The notes under the pieces: model-generated
What the model was told of the DNA's origin: nothing
The model's database searches: none
What the model saw: only the letters and a program-made list of their open reading frames with translations
Made by a program: the position numbers and the translations under genes
Source of the DNA: Planctomycetota bacterium
GTDB taxonomy: Bacteria; Planctomycetota; MHYJ01; WSZJ01
Reading direction: 5' to 3'
NCBI GenBank assembly: GCA_016190145.1
Contig: JACPRD010000102.1
Coordinates: forward strand, 1-41,190
Length of the DNA: 41,190 nt
Shown here: positions 8,033 to 15,521 of the stretch, piece by piece
Layout of the letters: every line of letters starts with the position of its first letter
Position numbering within the stretch: the first letter of the stretch is position 1

Positions 8033-9784
8033 CTACGGCGCGTTCCAGATCACCCCGTCGTTCCCGTCCAGAACGTTGATCCGCCCCGCCTCCGTCTCCA
8101 GCAATCCGAGCTGCACCCGATCCTTGCCGTTCGAGTCCGTCATGTGCACGACCGGCAGGTGCGTCGCCGTGAGCGCGAGGCTGAGGCGCATGCGCGTCGG
8201 GTCGAGCAGCGAAATCGAGGGCTCTCCCTCCGCCGGGGTGCCGACGTACGCGCGCAGCCGCTTCGAGGAATCGTACAGGTTCAGCGACACGCCCCCGGAA
8301 TTGTCGTAGCCGAGCCACGCCCGCTCGTTTCCCGAGGGATCGGTGAAACGGAGCTGGCTGGATTCGCCGCCCGTGGCGAGATAGAGACCCGTGCGCAGCT
8401 TGCCCGCGTCGTCGTACATGAGCAGGCTGGGCCGGCCGTCCGTGTCGCCTTCCAGCACGAGCCGCGCGTCGCCCTCGGCGTCGCGGAGACTCGTGTAAGC
8501 GCTGTTGTCGGGACGGACGCCGCTCTGGCAACGCGTGTTTCCCTTCGAGTCGGCCAGGCTCAGAAGCACCCAGTCCGCGTCGTTCAGGCCGAGCCAGATG
8601 CGCGAAACGAAGCCGGCGTCGGCCATCGAGAGCGAGGGGCGCAGTTCGGAGCTCAGACGGAGCGAGAGCACCGCGCGGTTCTCCGCGTCGCGGAAGTCGA
8701 GGGCCGCGTCGCCGCCATCTGCGGCGAAAAGGCACGCGCGGATCTTCGATTCTGCGGTGAGCAGGTTGAAGAAGGGGATGGACGTCTGGTCGACGCCGGC
8801 CATCGCGCGCAGCTTGCCGGCGGCGTCGTACAGGCCGAGCTGGGTCGAGCCGCTGTCCGACAGATCCAGCCAGGCACGGATGGTCTTCGAGGCGGCGTCC
8901 CAGAGCGTGAGGCTGGGCGTGCCGTTCTGGCGCACTTCCAGGCGCACGTTCGCGGAACCGGCCGCGTCGCGCAGTTCGAGCTTCGCAAACCCGCCGGCGC
9001 CGGACTCGAGGAACGCGCGGGCGGCGCCGGACTCGTCCGCGACCCGGACCGCGCCCCCCGATTCCTTCGCAGCCTCGAGCGTCGCGCGCACCGTTCCGTC
9101 TTCGTCGCACGCCTCGAAGTGCCCGCCCGCGTCGACGCGCGCGCGGACGCTGCCGGACTCCGCGAGGAGCGTCAATTCGGCGCCGCGCTCCTTGTCCGGC
9201 CCGAGCCGGGCGCGCACTCTTCCTTCTTTGTCGGAGACCCTCACTTCTGAAGCCGTGACCCCCTTGACGCCGACGACCGTCCGCCTCACCCCCTCACCGT
9301 CGCGGATCTCGAGGGCGTACCCGTCCTTCGCAGGCGCGAACGAGGCCCGCGGGGCGCCGTCGGGCGCGGAGAACGCGAGGCCCGCGGCGCCGGCCGCGTC
9401 GACGCCGAGCGAGGCCGCCGGCGTTTTGCCGCCGCCGAGCGCGACCGCCGCGGCGCCGTCGGGGGCGAGGATGAGGGAAGCGGCCGGCGTGCCGTCCGCC
9501 GAACGCACCTCGACGCGGACCGCGCCGTCGGGCCGGACCGCGAGCACGGCACGCGCGCGACCCTCGGCGTCGGCGGCCACGACTTCCGAAGCACCGAGCC
9601 ACGCCCGCACCTTTCCGGCCCCGTCGACGACTTCGAACTTCTCCCCGCGGAATGCCTTCGGCAGTTCGAACGGCTTCGGCTCCTCCGAGGGCTTCGGCCG
9701 GAACACGAACGTCGCGGCCGCGCCCGACCCGAACGAGAGCGCGGCGCAGGAAAGAACGAGGACGAAGACGGATGTTTTCGACAT
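8033..9784 (-). CDS. Exported or membrane-anchored beta-rich repeat protein
   Basis: This encodes 583 aa. The start at 9784 follows GGAGG by 6 nt and gives an N-terminal hydrophobic signal/anchor (SVFVLVLSCAALSFGSGAA). The rest is built from about 20-aa units that pair into roughly 40-aa repeats, with a pattern like L.L.D..GK.RA.L. Examples are LGLYDAAGKLRAMAGVD, LLMYDDAGKLRTGLYLA and LNLYDSSKRLRAYVG. Such units suggest a beta-solenoid or stacked hairpins. No enzyme motif is seen. It lies immediately upstream of the kinase gene, so a partner or substrate role in the same pathway is a reasonable inference. I do not recognise a named family. Confidence 0.75.
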   Translation of the reverse strand: MSKTSVFVLVLSCAALSFGSGAAATFVFRPKPSEEPKPFELPKAFRGEKFEVVDGAGKVRAWLGASEVVAADAEGRARAVLAVRPDGAVRVEVRSADGTPAASLILAPDGAAAVALGGGKTPAASLGVDAAGAAGLAFSAPDGAPRASFAPAKDGYALEIRDGEGVRRTVVGVKGVTASEVRVSDKEGRVRARLGPDKERGAELTLLAESGSVRARVDAGGHFEACDEDGTVRATLEAAKESGGAVRVADESGAARAFLESGAGGFAKLELRDAAGSANVRLEVRQNGTPSLTLWDAASKTIRAWLDLSDSGSTQLGLYDAAGKLRAMAGVDQTSIPFFNLLTAESKIRACLFAADGGDAALDFRDAENRAVLSLRLSSELRPSLSMADAGFVSRIWLGLNDADWVLLSLADSKGNTRCQSGVRPDNSAYTSLRDAEGDARLVLEGDTDGRPSLLMYDDAGKLRTGLYLATGGESSQLRFTDPSGNERAWLGYDNSGGVSLNLYDSSKRLRAYVGTPAEGEPSISLLDPTRMRLSLALTATHLPVVHMTDSNGKDRVQLGLLETEAGRINVLDGNDGVIWNAP

Positions 9785-9855
9785 GGCAGACCTCCGGGAG
9801 GTTAGGGGCTTACGACCATACGGGAGATTGTCGCTCCGAAATGCGTTTGGTTCTT

Positions 9856-9879
9856 CGTTTCTCGTGCCTCGTTTCTCGT
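9856..9879. repeat. CGTTTCTCGT repeat, 14-nt period
   Basis: CGTTTCTCGT occurs at 9856-9865 and 9870-9879, with a degenerate third copy directly after. The unit and spacing match the tandem repeat at 2276-2303. It lies in the divergent space between the repeat-protein gene and the serpin gene. Confidence 0.6.
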
Positions 9880-10013
9880 TTCGCGCGGAAACCTCGGAGG
9901 AGCGGAAGAACACGGAAGGGTGATCCCCACGAAGTTGCTGTCCCCCGCTTCCCCACACCGCTACGATTCCCGGATCACGCGCATCACCTTCCCACGTCTG
10001 GAGGCCCCCTTCC

Positions 10014-11249
10014 ATGCTCACCCGATCCGCCGTCTGCGCCGTCGCCCTCTCGTGCCTCATGGGACTCTCAACCTGCGCCGAGGAGGCCGACATGGCCGAG
10101 GTCGCCAAAGGAAACAACGAGTTCGCGTTCGACCTTTACCGCGGACTGAAGAAGAAGGATGGAAACCTGTTCCTCTCCCCGTACAGCATCACCTCCGCGC
10201 TCGCGATGACGTGGGCGGGGGCGCGCGCCAACACCGAGGCGGAGATGGCGAAGGCGCTTCGGTTCGGGCTGGGGCAGGACCGGCTGCACGACGCGATGGG
10301 CGGGCTGACGAAGGATTTGAACAGCCGGGTGGCGAAGGGGCGGTGGAAGGACGACCCGGACAACGGGCGGCCGGCGTTCGAGCTGGTGGTGGCGAACGCG
10401 CTCTGGGCGCAGAAGGGGTATTCGTTCCGGAAGGAGTATTTCGAGCTGGTGACGAAGGCCTACGGGGCGGGGGTGACGGAGCTGGACTTCGCCAGGGACA
10501 CCGAGGCCTCGCGGCTGAAGATCAACGGCTGGGTGGAGGAGCGCACGAACAAGCGCATCCAGGACCTGATTCCGGCGGGGATGCTGACGCCGGACGCGCG
10601 GCTCGTGCTGACGAACGCGATCTATTTCAAGGCCGCCTGGGTCGAGCCGTTCCGCAAGGAGGCGACGAAGGAGGAGGATTTCCAGCTGGCCGGCGACAAG
10701 ACGGCGAAGGTGCCGATGATGCACCGGACGGAGAGCTACCGCTATTTCGACGAAGGGAGTTTCGAGGCGCTGGAGATGCCGTATCTGGACCACCAGGCTT
10801 CGATGGTGGTGTTCGTGCCGAAGGCGGCGGACGGCCTGGGGGCGCTCGAGGAGAGGCTGACGGCGAAGGAGATCGACGGGTGGCTCGGGAAGCTCAAGTC
10901 GGAGCGAATTTCGCTCGGCTTCCCGAAATTCAAGACGACGTCGACGTTCGAGCTCAATCCCGAGCTGATCGCGCTCGGCATGAAGGACGCCTTCCGGTTC
11001 CCGGGCGCCGACTTCACGGGGATGTCGGAGACGGGCGAGCTGTTCATCGGCTTCGTGATCCACAAGTCGTTCGTGGACGTGAACGAGGAAGGCACAGAGG
11101 CCGCGGCGGCGACGGCGGTGGGGATGCGCGCGGGCGGGCGGCCGGCGGAGCCGCTGCGCGTGCAGGTGGACCGGCCGTTCGTGTTCGTGATCCGCGATGT
11201 GAAGACCGGAACCGTGCTTTTCGTGGGCAGGGTGACGGACCCTCGTTAA
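10014..11249 (+). CDS. Serpin-family protease inhibitor, exported (possible lipoprotein)
   Basis: This encodes 411 aa, a typical serpin length. The start at 10014 has GGAGG with 9-nt spacing. The N terminus is a signal peptide with a possible lipobox (GLSTC, C21). Serpin landmarks run in order: FAFDLYRGL, GNLFLSPYSITSALAMTWAGA, VVANALWAQKG, LVLTNAIYFKAAW and the C-terminal PFVFVIRDVKTGTVLFVGRV. The reactive-loop hinge at about 358-367 is EEGTEAAAAT, rich in small residues as in inhibitory serpins, which trap proteases by loop insertion. By counting from the hinge, P1 would be a Gly in VGMRAGGRPAEP. The loop is about three residues longer than in alpha1-antitrypsin, so the true P1 could be a nearby Arg. 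The target protease is unknown. Confidence 0.95.
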   Translation: MLTRSAVCAVALSCLMGLSTCAEEADMAEVAKGNNEFAFDLYRGLKKKDGNLFLSPYSITSALAMTWAGARANTEAEMAKALRFGLGQDRLHDAMGGLTKDLNSRVAKGRWKDDPDNGRPAFELVVANALWAQKGYSFRKEYFELVTKAYGAGVTELDFARDTEASRLKINGWVEERTNKRIQDLIPAGMLTPDARLVLTNAIYFKAAWVEPFRKEATKEEDFQLAGDKTAKVPMMHRTESYRYFDEGSFEALEMPYLDHQASMVVFVPKAADGLGALEERLTAKEIDGWLGKLKSERISLGFPKFKTTSTFELNPELIALGMKDAFRFPGADFTGMSETGELFIGFVIHKSFVDVNEEGTEAAAATAVGMRAGGRPAEPLRVQVDRPFVFVIRDVKTGTVLFVGRVTDPR

Positions 11250-11340
11250 CCAGTTTCCAGTACCAGTGACCAGTGGCCAGTGGCCAGTGACCCGTAAGTT
11301 GTCCCTGGCCACCGGCAACTGGTCACTGGAAACTGGTCAC
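11250..11340. repeat. CCAGT-rich imperfect inverted repeat between convergent genes
   Basis: The left arm starts right after the serpin stop codon with CCAGTTTCCAGTACCAGTG, and the right arm is GGTCACTGGAAACTGG. Between them are direct copies of CAGTGGC. The element reaches into the end of the facing methyltransferase gene, supplying its last codons and its TGA. It could act as a bidirectional terminator or be a small repetitive element. Confidence 0.7.
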
Positions 11341-11934
11341 TCTCGTGGCGACCAGCGCCCACAACGGTTCCATGGGCGGTCCTCCGTTTCCCAGCGCCGG
11401 ATACATCTTCAGCGACGTCACGCGGAACGGCCCCTTCACCGCGTCCAGCAGCTCCTTCCGCGCGAAACAGTGCGGCCCGGCCTGACGATTCGCCTTGTCG
11501 CTGAACGTCCGGAGCAGCAACGTCCCTCCGGGCCGCAGGACGCGCGCGATCTCCGCCACCCACTGCGGCCGCTCCTCCTCGCCCAGCGAATGGAAACACC
11601 CGCGGTCCGTCACGAACGCGAACTCCCGCGCCCGGAACGGCAGCGAGAGGGCGCTTCCCAGCCGGAAATCCACTTTCGCCCCCAGCAGCTTCGCCAGCTT
11701 CTTCGCCCGCGCGAGCGCCCGCGGAGCGATGTCGATCGCCGAGACTTTGAACCGTGCGAGCGCGAGGAACACCGCCTCCGTCCCTTGCCCGCACCCCACG
11801 TCCAGCGCGCGACACGGTTTGAGACGCCCGTAACGCACCAGGTCCATCAGCTCCGGCTCCGCGCTCCCGGAGTGCCACGGGAGATCCTGCGTGGAGGTCG
11901 CGCGGTAGAAGGCGTTCCAGGTCCAGGGGGGCAT
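11323..11934 (-). CDS. Class I SAM-dependent methyltransferase
   Basis: This encodes 203 aa. Motif I is CRALDVGCGQGTEAVFLA. Motif II-like residues follow at VSAIDIAPRALARA, and the post-motif is IARVLRPGGTLLLRTF. The N terminus MPPWTWNAFYRATSTQDLPW and the DRGCFHSL segment resemble small thiopurine/tellurite-resistance (TehB-like) methyltransferases. The substrate cannot be read from the sequence. I chose the ATG at 11934, which lies 11 nt after the stop of the upstream methyltransferase, so the two genes probably form an operon. The last residues VTSFQ and the stop codon come from the intergenic CCAGT repeat, so the natural C terminus may have been rewritten by that element. Confidence 0.88.
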   Translation of the reverse strand: MPPWTWNAFYRATSTQDLPWHSGSAEPELMDLVRYGRLKPCRALDVGCGQGTEAVFLALARFKVSAIDIAPRALARAKKLAKLLGAKVDFRLGSALSLPFRAREFAFVTDRGCFHSLGEEERPQWVAEIARVLRPGGTLLLRTFSDKANRQAGPHCFARKELLDAVKGPFRVTSLKMYPALGNGGPPMEPLWALVATRVTSFQ

Positions 11935-11945
11935 GGCGTCGGATC

Positions 11946-12740
11946 TTACCGCGGCTTCCGCGCCACGAACATCCCGTACCGCATCGTCCCGGCCGCGAAC
12001 CCCCGCCGCATGGCTTCCGCACCTTCCGCGAATTCGCGCGCCCTCCGCCCGGCCAGTTTCACCAGGGCCCGCACGGTGGGGTGGGCGAGGATGCGGCAGG
12101 CGTCGTCCCAGGTCTGCGCGACGCGCGGCGTCACGTCGTCGGCTTTCACTCCGATCAGTCCCGCGGTCCGCAGCCAGGCGGCGTGGTCGCCGAGCGTCCC
12201 GAGCGAGGGACAGACCATCAGCCGGCAGATGTCTTCCGCGCTTGCTCCTTCCGCGCGCAGCCAGGCGGCGAGGGCCAGGCGGCCGCCGGGGGCGAGGGCG
12301 GAAGCGAGGCGCCTGAACAGGGCGGGCTTGTCGGCGACGTGTTCGCTGCACTCGACGATCCACACGGCGTCGAATCCGCCGTCCGGAAGGTCCATCGCCG
12401 CGGCATCCCCGACGCGCGCCCGGACGCGCGCGGCGACGCCCTCTCTTCGCGCCCGCGCCGTCGCGAGCCGCGCCTGCACCGGGCTGAGCGTGATGCCCGT
12501 GACGTCGCATTCCAGATTATTCGCGAGCCACACCGCCGATCCGCCCAGCCCGCATCCCACGTCGAGCACCCGCGCCCCGCGCGGAATCCGCGCCCGCCGC
12601 GCGAGTTCCTCCACCAGCCGCCCCGTCGGCTCCCCCCGCCCGTCGTACCACCCGTGGTGGATGTGGTCCCCCCAGAACAGCCGGTAGAGCCGGCTGAACC
12701 GGTCGTAGTGGTTTCGGACGGCAGAGGGGGAAGAGTGCAT
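11946..12740 (-). CDS. SAM-dependent methyltransferase, tocopherol/sterol-type
   Basis: This encodes 264 aa. The start at 12740 gives MHSSPSAVRNHYDRFSRLYR followed by HHGWYDG, typical of gamma-tocopherol and sterol C-methyltransferase-like enzymes. The SAM motif is ARVLDVGCGLGGSAVWLA, then CDVTGITLSPVQ, FDAVWIVECSEH and LAPGGRLALAAW. These enzymes methylate small lipophilic acceptors, but the actual acceptor is unknown. The open frame continues upstream with unlikely sequence overlapping the neighbour, so the shorter form is preferred. It is followed after 11 nt by a second methyltransferase. A 9-bp perfect hairpin lies 15 nt upstream of the start and may be an operator or leader structure. 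Confidence 0.88.
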   Translation of the reverse strand: MHSSPSAVRNHYDRFSRLYRLFWGDHIHHGWYDGRGEPTGRLVEELARRARIPRGARVLDVGCGLGGSAVWLANNLECDVTGITLSPVQARLATARARREGVAARVRARVGDAAAMDLPDGGFDAVWIVECSEHVADKPALFRRLASALAPGGRLALAAWLRAEGASAEDICRLMVCPSLGTLGDHAAWLRTAGLIGVKADDVTPRVAQTWDDACRILAHPTVRALVKLAGRRAREFAEGAEAMRRGFAAGTMRYGMFVARKPR

Positions 12741-12755
12741 TGCGGACCCGGCGTA

Positions 12756-12779
12756 TCCGGTTACGGGATCGTAACCGGA
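12756..12779. promoter_or_regulatory. Perfect 9-bp inverted repeat upstream of methyltransferase operon
   Basis: TCCGGTTAC and GTAACCGGA form a perfect dyad around the 6-nt loop GGGATC, 15 nt upstream of the minus-strand start at 12740. It could be a repressor operator or a hairpin in the leader. There is no U-tract, so a terminator is less likely. Confidence 0.5.
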
Positions 12780-12823
12780 GCGGGCCTGACTGGCAGTCGA
12801 GCCTCCGACGGAAATGCACGCGG

Positions 12824-13798
12824 CTATCGTCTGAGGTTTGCCCCTTTTGCGTCGGACCAGATCGCGGTTCCGGCGGCCCCGGACGATCCCGGATCCTTGT
12901 CCGCGCACACCACGCAGGAGTCGCTGCCGACTTCGACCACGCGGAATTCCGAACCGTCAGCCCGGGCACGCAGCGTCATCCCGCGAAAGACGCCCTGCCC
13001 GGTCCCGATGTCGGCCTTCCATATTCGATCCGGAAGTGCTTCGGTCAGGCGGCCCTCGACGGGTGCGCGGAGGATCCAGGAAGCGGCGGGTTCGGGCAGA
13101 AGCGGTGCTCGGTCGTCGGTGGATGTATCGATAGCACGCTCCGTACAGAAGGGCGACGGCGCTGTGCGGACGTATGACTTCCCTGAACTGAACCTGATCG
13201 AGCCGCGAGGTTCGCCTCCCCAGTTGACCAGGTCGCAGAATCGCGCCACATCGCCGGGGCCCAGGAGGTAGAGGCGATCTCCCCACCACACGGGAAGCAC
13301 GACGCAGATTTGGAGCGACGGCTCCCCGTCGATCTCGTCGCTTTCGAACAGCACGCGCCCGTTCACGAGCATCGCGCGTCCGAGTGAGTGTCGGTACCGG
13401 ATCATGCACCCCGCCGAGCGAATGGCGGCACATGCCCATCGGCCGTCCTCTTCAATCAGGAACTCAAAGACTTCGCCTCTCTCCAGTTCGCCTTCCTCAT
13501 TCATAGCCTCCTCGAAGCGTCCGGCGTACCACCCCTTCAGCATGGAGATCGTAAGGCCGTCAGCGTCGGGCACGATCGGTCGGGCGACGATTTCGGAAGG
13601 CCCTTCATAGAAAGGCAGAAACACCGCGTCCGCGGGCGTCAACTCGGGTATGACAGGTCCGGGGCCGGTCGCAGACATGGCGGCGGCCGAATGCGCGACC
13701 CGCCGCTCGTGCAGCTGAAGGCTGACGTGAATCAGTACCGCGGCGACGGCGGCGTACTCCAGCGCGATCAGGAAGGCGAACCGGCATCTCATGGGCAT
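12824..13798 (-). CDS. Hypothetical protein with N-terminal membrane anchor
   Basis: This encodes 324 aa that I do not recognise. MPMRCRFAFLIALEYAAVAA opens one hydrophobic N-terminal segment (to about residue 25), so the rest would lie outside the cytoplasm or form a soluble domain on a tether. The body is mixed alpha/beta, with WYAGRFEEAMNEEGELERGE, a VVLPVWWGDRLYLLGPGD stretch and five or more cysteines. No catalytic motif is visible. ATG 13798 is used; ATG 13792 is an equally possible start. It is divergent from the small membrane protein at 13884, and the two may share a promoter region. Confidence 0.6.
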   Translation of the reverse strand: MPMRCRFAFLIALEYAAVAAVLIHVSLQLHERRVAHSAAAMSATGPGPVIPELTPADAVFLPFYEGPSEIVARPIVPDADGLTISMLKGWYAGRFEEAMNEEGELERGEVFEFLIEEDGRWACAAIRSAGCMIRYRHSLGRAMLVNGRVLFESDEIDGEPSLQICVVLPVWWGDRLYLLGPGDVARFCDLVNWGGEPRGSIRFSSGKSYVRTAPSPFCTERAIDTSTDDRAPLLPEPAASWILRAPVEGRLTEALPDRIWKADIGTGQGVFRGMTLRARADGSEFRVVEVGSDSCVVCADKDPGSSGAAGTAIWSDAKGANLRR

Positions 13799-13883
13799 GA
13801 GAACGTCTCTGCTTCGGGGAAGTTCGATTCACTGCACGGCGACCGCGAGGTGCGCTCTCGCCGGGAGTCTGCCGATACATACG

Positions 13884-14342
13884 ATGGAGGAGACCATCGA
13901 CCGAACCTCGCCGCTGACCCGGTTCGCGCTGCCGCTCGCGGTTTTCCTGATGACCGGCGGGTTCGGGATTCTGGTTCCGGACATCCTGGGCCTGCGGACC
14001 TGCCAGGACTTCCTCATGACGCGGATCTTCGAGCTCGTCCTGCTCGCGGGGCTGTTCTTCGCGATCCGCGTCGCGGTGCACCATGCGATCGAGGAAAAGT
14101 GGGATCGGAAGCTCGGATTCTGGAGTCTCGCTCTGCTCGTTTCCGGCGTCGTGAACATCGTCCTCGGCCAGGATCCGCTCGCTGCATGGCTGAACTGCAG
14201 GGCGCCATTTGTGGAATTCGATCCGGAGTGGGGCAACTACCCCATCGCTGACCACGAGCACCTCTATCGCGACGAGCCCCTGGATCTCTACTACGTCGGC
14301 GGACCGGGGGTTCCGGTCCCGGATGTGCTGAGAGACAAGTAG
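13884..14342 (+). CDS. Small integral membrane protein, unknown
   Basis: This encodes 152 aa from ATG 13884. The frame opens earlier, but the extra N-terminal residues look non-coding. Three hydrophobic segments are visible: about 12-30 (FALPLAVFLMTGGFGILVP), 43-62 (FELVLLAGLFFAIRVAV) and 75-92 (FWSLALLVSGVVNIVLG). They are followed by an acidic, aromatic C-terminal tail with EWGNYPIADHEHLY. I do not recognise a family, and no good ribosome binding site is seen. Confidence 0.55.
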   Translation: MEETIDRTSPLTRFALPLAVFLMTGGFGILVPDILGLRTCQDFLMTRIFELVLLAGLFFAIRVAVHHAIEEKWDRKLGFWSLALLVSGVVNIVLGQDPLAAWLNCRAPFVEFDPEWGNYPIADHEHLYRDEPLDLYYVGGPGVPVPDVLRDK

Positions 14343-14366
14343 GGAGGTTCTGAGGGCGCCGGGCTC

Positions 14367-14394
14367 TTGATCGTACGGCTTTTTCCCGTACAAT
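14367..14394 (+). promoter_or_regulatory. Sigma-70-type promoter of the DUF1778-GNAT module
   Basis: A -35 box TTGATC (14367-14372) and a -10 box TACAAT (14389-14394) are separated by 16 nt. Transcription would start near 14401, about 26 nt before the antitoxin ATG. The promoter is interleaved with the operator half-sites, which fits autorepression. Confidence 0.65.
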
Positions 14395-14415
14395 ATGTAC
14401 GGTCCTTTACCGTAC
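14373..14415. promoter_or_regulatory. Four-half-site operator for DUF1778 (TacA-type) antitoxin
   Basis: GTACGG (14373), CCGTAC (14386), GTACGG (14397) and CCGTAC (14410) alternate with spacers of 7, 5 and 7 nt, so each orientation repeats at 24 nt. The central 17 bp, CCGTACAATATGTACGG, is a perfect palindrome over the -10 box. Regular dyads of this kind are what ribbon-helix-helix antitoxins bind. Confidence 0.75.
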
Positions 14416-14426
14416 AGGAGCCGCCG

Positions 14427-14696
14427 ATGCCCGCCCGCACCGAACGCCTCGACATGCGACTGACGCCGGAGCAGAAAGACCTCCTGGAGCGCGCGGCCCA
14501 GGTGGCCGGACTGCCGCTCACCGGGTTCGCGCTGTCGCACCTCGTCGAACGCGCGCAGGAGATCCTCGACCGGTCCCAGCGCACGCTTCTGTCGCGCCGC
14601 GACGCGAAGCGCTTCCTCGACATCCTCTCCGCCGACCCCGAGCCCGTGCCGGCGCTCAGGGCGGCCCTGCGCCGGCGGAAGTCGCGCCGTGGGTGA
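14427..14696 (+). CDS. tacA: DUF1778 ribbon-helix-helix antitoxin (TacA-like)
   Basis: This encodes 89 aa. The start at ATG 14427 has AGGAG at 14416-14420. The N terminus TERLDMRLTPEQKDLLERAA followed by GLPLTGFALSHLVERA is the DUF1778 pattern: a short beta strand, then two helices that form a DNA-binding dimer. The C-terminal half (QRTLLSRRDAKRFLDILSAD) is the part that neutralises the acetyltransferase in known TacAT systems. The gene overlaps the toxin gene by 8 nt. The upstream promoter is covered by four half-sites, so it very probably represses its own operon. The tail RRRKSRRG is basic. Confidence 0.93.
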   Translation: MPARTERLDMRLTPEQKDLLERAAQVAGLPLTGFALSHLVERAQEILDRSQRTLLSRRDAKRFLDILSADPEPVPALRAALRRRKSRRG

Positions 14697-15204
14697 GCGC
14701 GGGTGGCGCATCGAGCGGATCCGCAAGGACCACGAGCGCGCGGACTTCGACTGCGGCAACTCGGAGCTGAACGACTTCCTCCGCCGGTACGCGCGCCAGA
14801 ACGACGACCTCGGACTCGCCCGCACCTTCGTAGCGGTCCGGCACGGCGCGCGGACGGTCATCGGGTATCACACGCTCCGAAGCGGCGAAGTCGCGGTCGA
14901 GGATCTGCGCGCGGAGGACTCGAAGCGGTTTCCCCGCTACCCCGTCCCGGTCGTGCACTTCGCCCGGCTCGCCGTGGACCGCCGGGCGCAGGGACAGCGG
15001 CTCGGCGAGACGCTCCTCCTCGACGCGCTCGAGCGCGCACTCGCGGTTTCTCGGGCCGTCGCCGCGTTCGCGGTCGAGGTCGTGGCGATCGACGACGCGG
15101 CGCGGGCGTTCCACGTGAAGTACGGGTTCCAGGCGTTGAAGGACGACCGGAGGCACCTGTACCTGCCGATCAGGACCGTCGCGCGGCTGTTCGGCGAAGC
15201 GTGA
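14689..15204 (+). CDS. tacT: GNAT acetyltransferase toxin (TacT-like)
   Basis: This encodes 171 aa, starting with GTG 14689 inside the end of the antitoxin gene. The GNAT fold is clear: FDCGNSELNDFLRRYARQND is the usual N-terminal signature of this toxin group, VVHFARLAVDRRAQGQRLGE is the acetyl-CoA loop, and DDAARAFHVKYGFQAL is the end of the fold. TacT-type toxins block translation by acetylating the amino group of aminoacyl-tRNA. In that group the AxxFY motif carries the catalytic tyrosine. Here the position is His (F141-H142), while Tyr lies at 145. Either chemistry is altered or another residue serves. The family call is firm; activity is not. Confidence 0.92.
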   Translation: MGERGWRIERIRKDHERADFDCGNSELNDFLRRYARQNDDLGLARTFVAVRHGARTVIGYHTLRSGEVAVEDLRAEDSKRFPRYPVPVVHFARLAVDRRAQGQRLGETLLLDALERALAVSRAVAAFAVEVVAIDDAARAFHVKYGFQALKDDRRHLYLPIRTVARLFGEA

Positions 15205-15521
15205 GCGATCTTTGAAGTCCGGACGGACGGATTGGAGCGCATTGCAAGTAGCGTGAGGACTTGCGCTTACGGCGCAGACTTTCGCGTTGCCGGAAAAAGT
15301 CGCTCATGAGCACCAATGTGAGCACTCGTTTTTTTACACAGCCCCGAGAGCACTCGCGAAGCGTATCGGGAATCCAGCAGTCTGAGACGCGACGGGTCAC
15401 GCGGGCACGAAACGGAGCCGGGGGGGCCTTCGAGAAATCTCGATTGGAGAGGCGACCAACGACCGGGACCGCCGACCCCGTGCTGTGGCAGCCGCGCTTG
15501 GTCTCGGACAAACCTGAGAGG
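15205..15521. other. Gene-free stretch downstream of the toxin gene
   Basis: These 317 bp hold no open frame with protein-like composition. A TGAGCAC direct repeat lies near 15306-15320 and a run of T follows it, but no convincing hairpin terminator is seen. The stretch may contain the end of the TA transcript and decayed sequence. Confidence 0.5.

Noticed and set aside
5349..8309. 986-codon plus-strand open frame over the kinase gene
   Set aside because: It is a shadow of the kinase-TPR gene; no start signal or domain is seen.
14341..14420. CRISPR-like short repeats
   Set aside because: The four 6-bp units alternate in orientation within 43 bp and overlap a promoter. This is an operator array, not repeats with spacers. 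No CRISPR array or cas gene is seen in the window.
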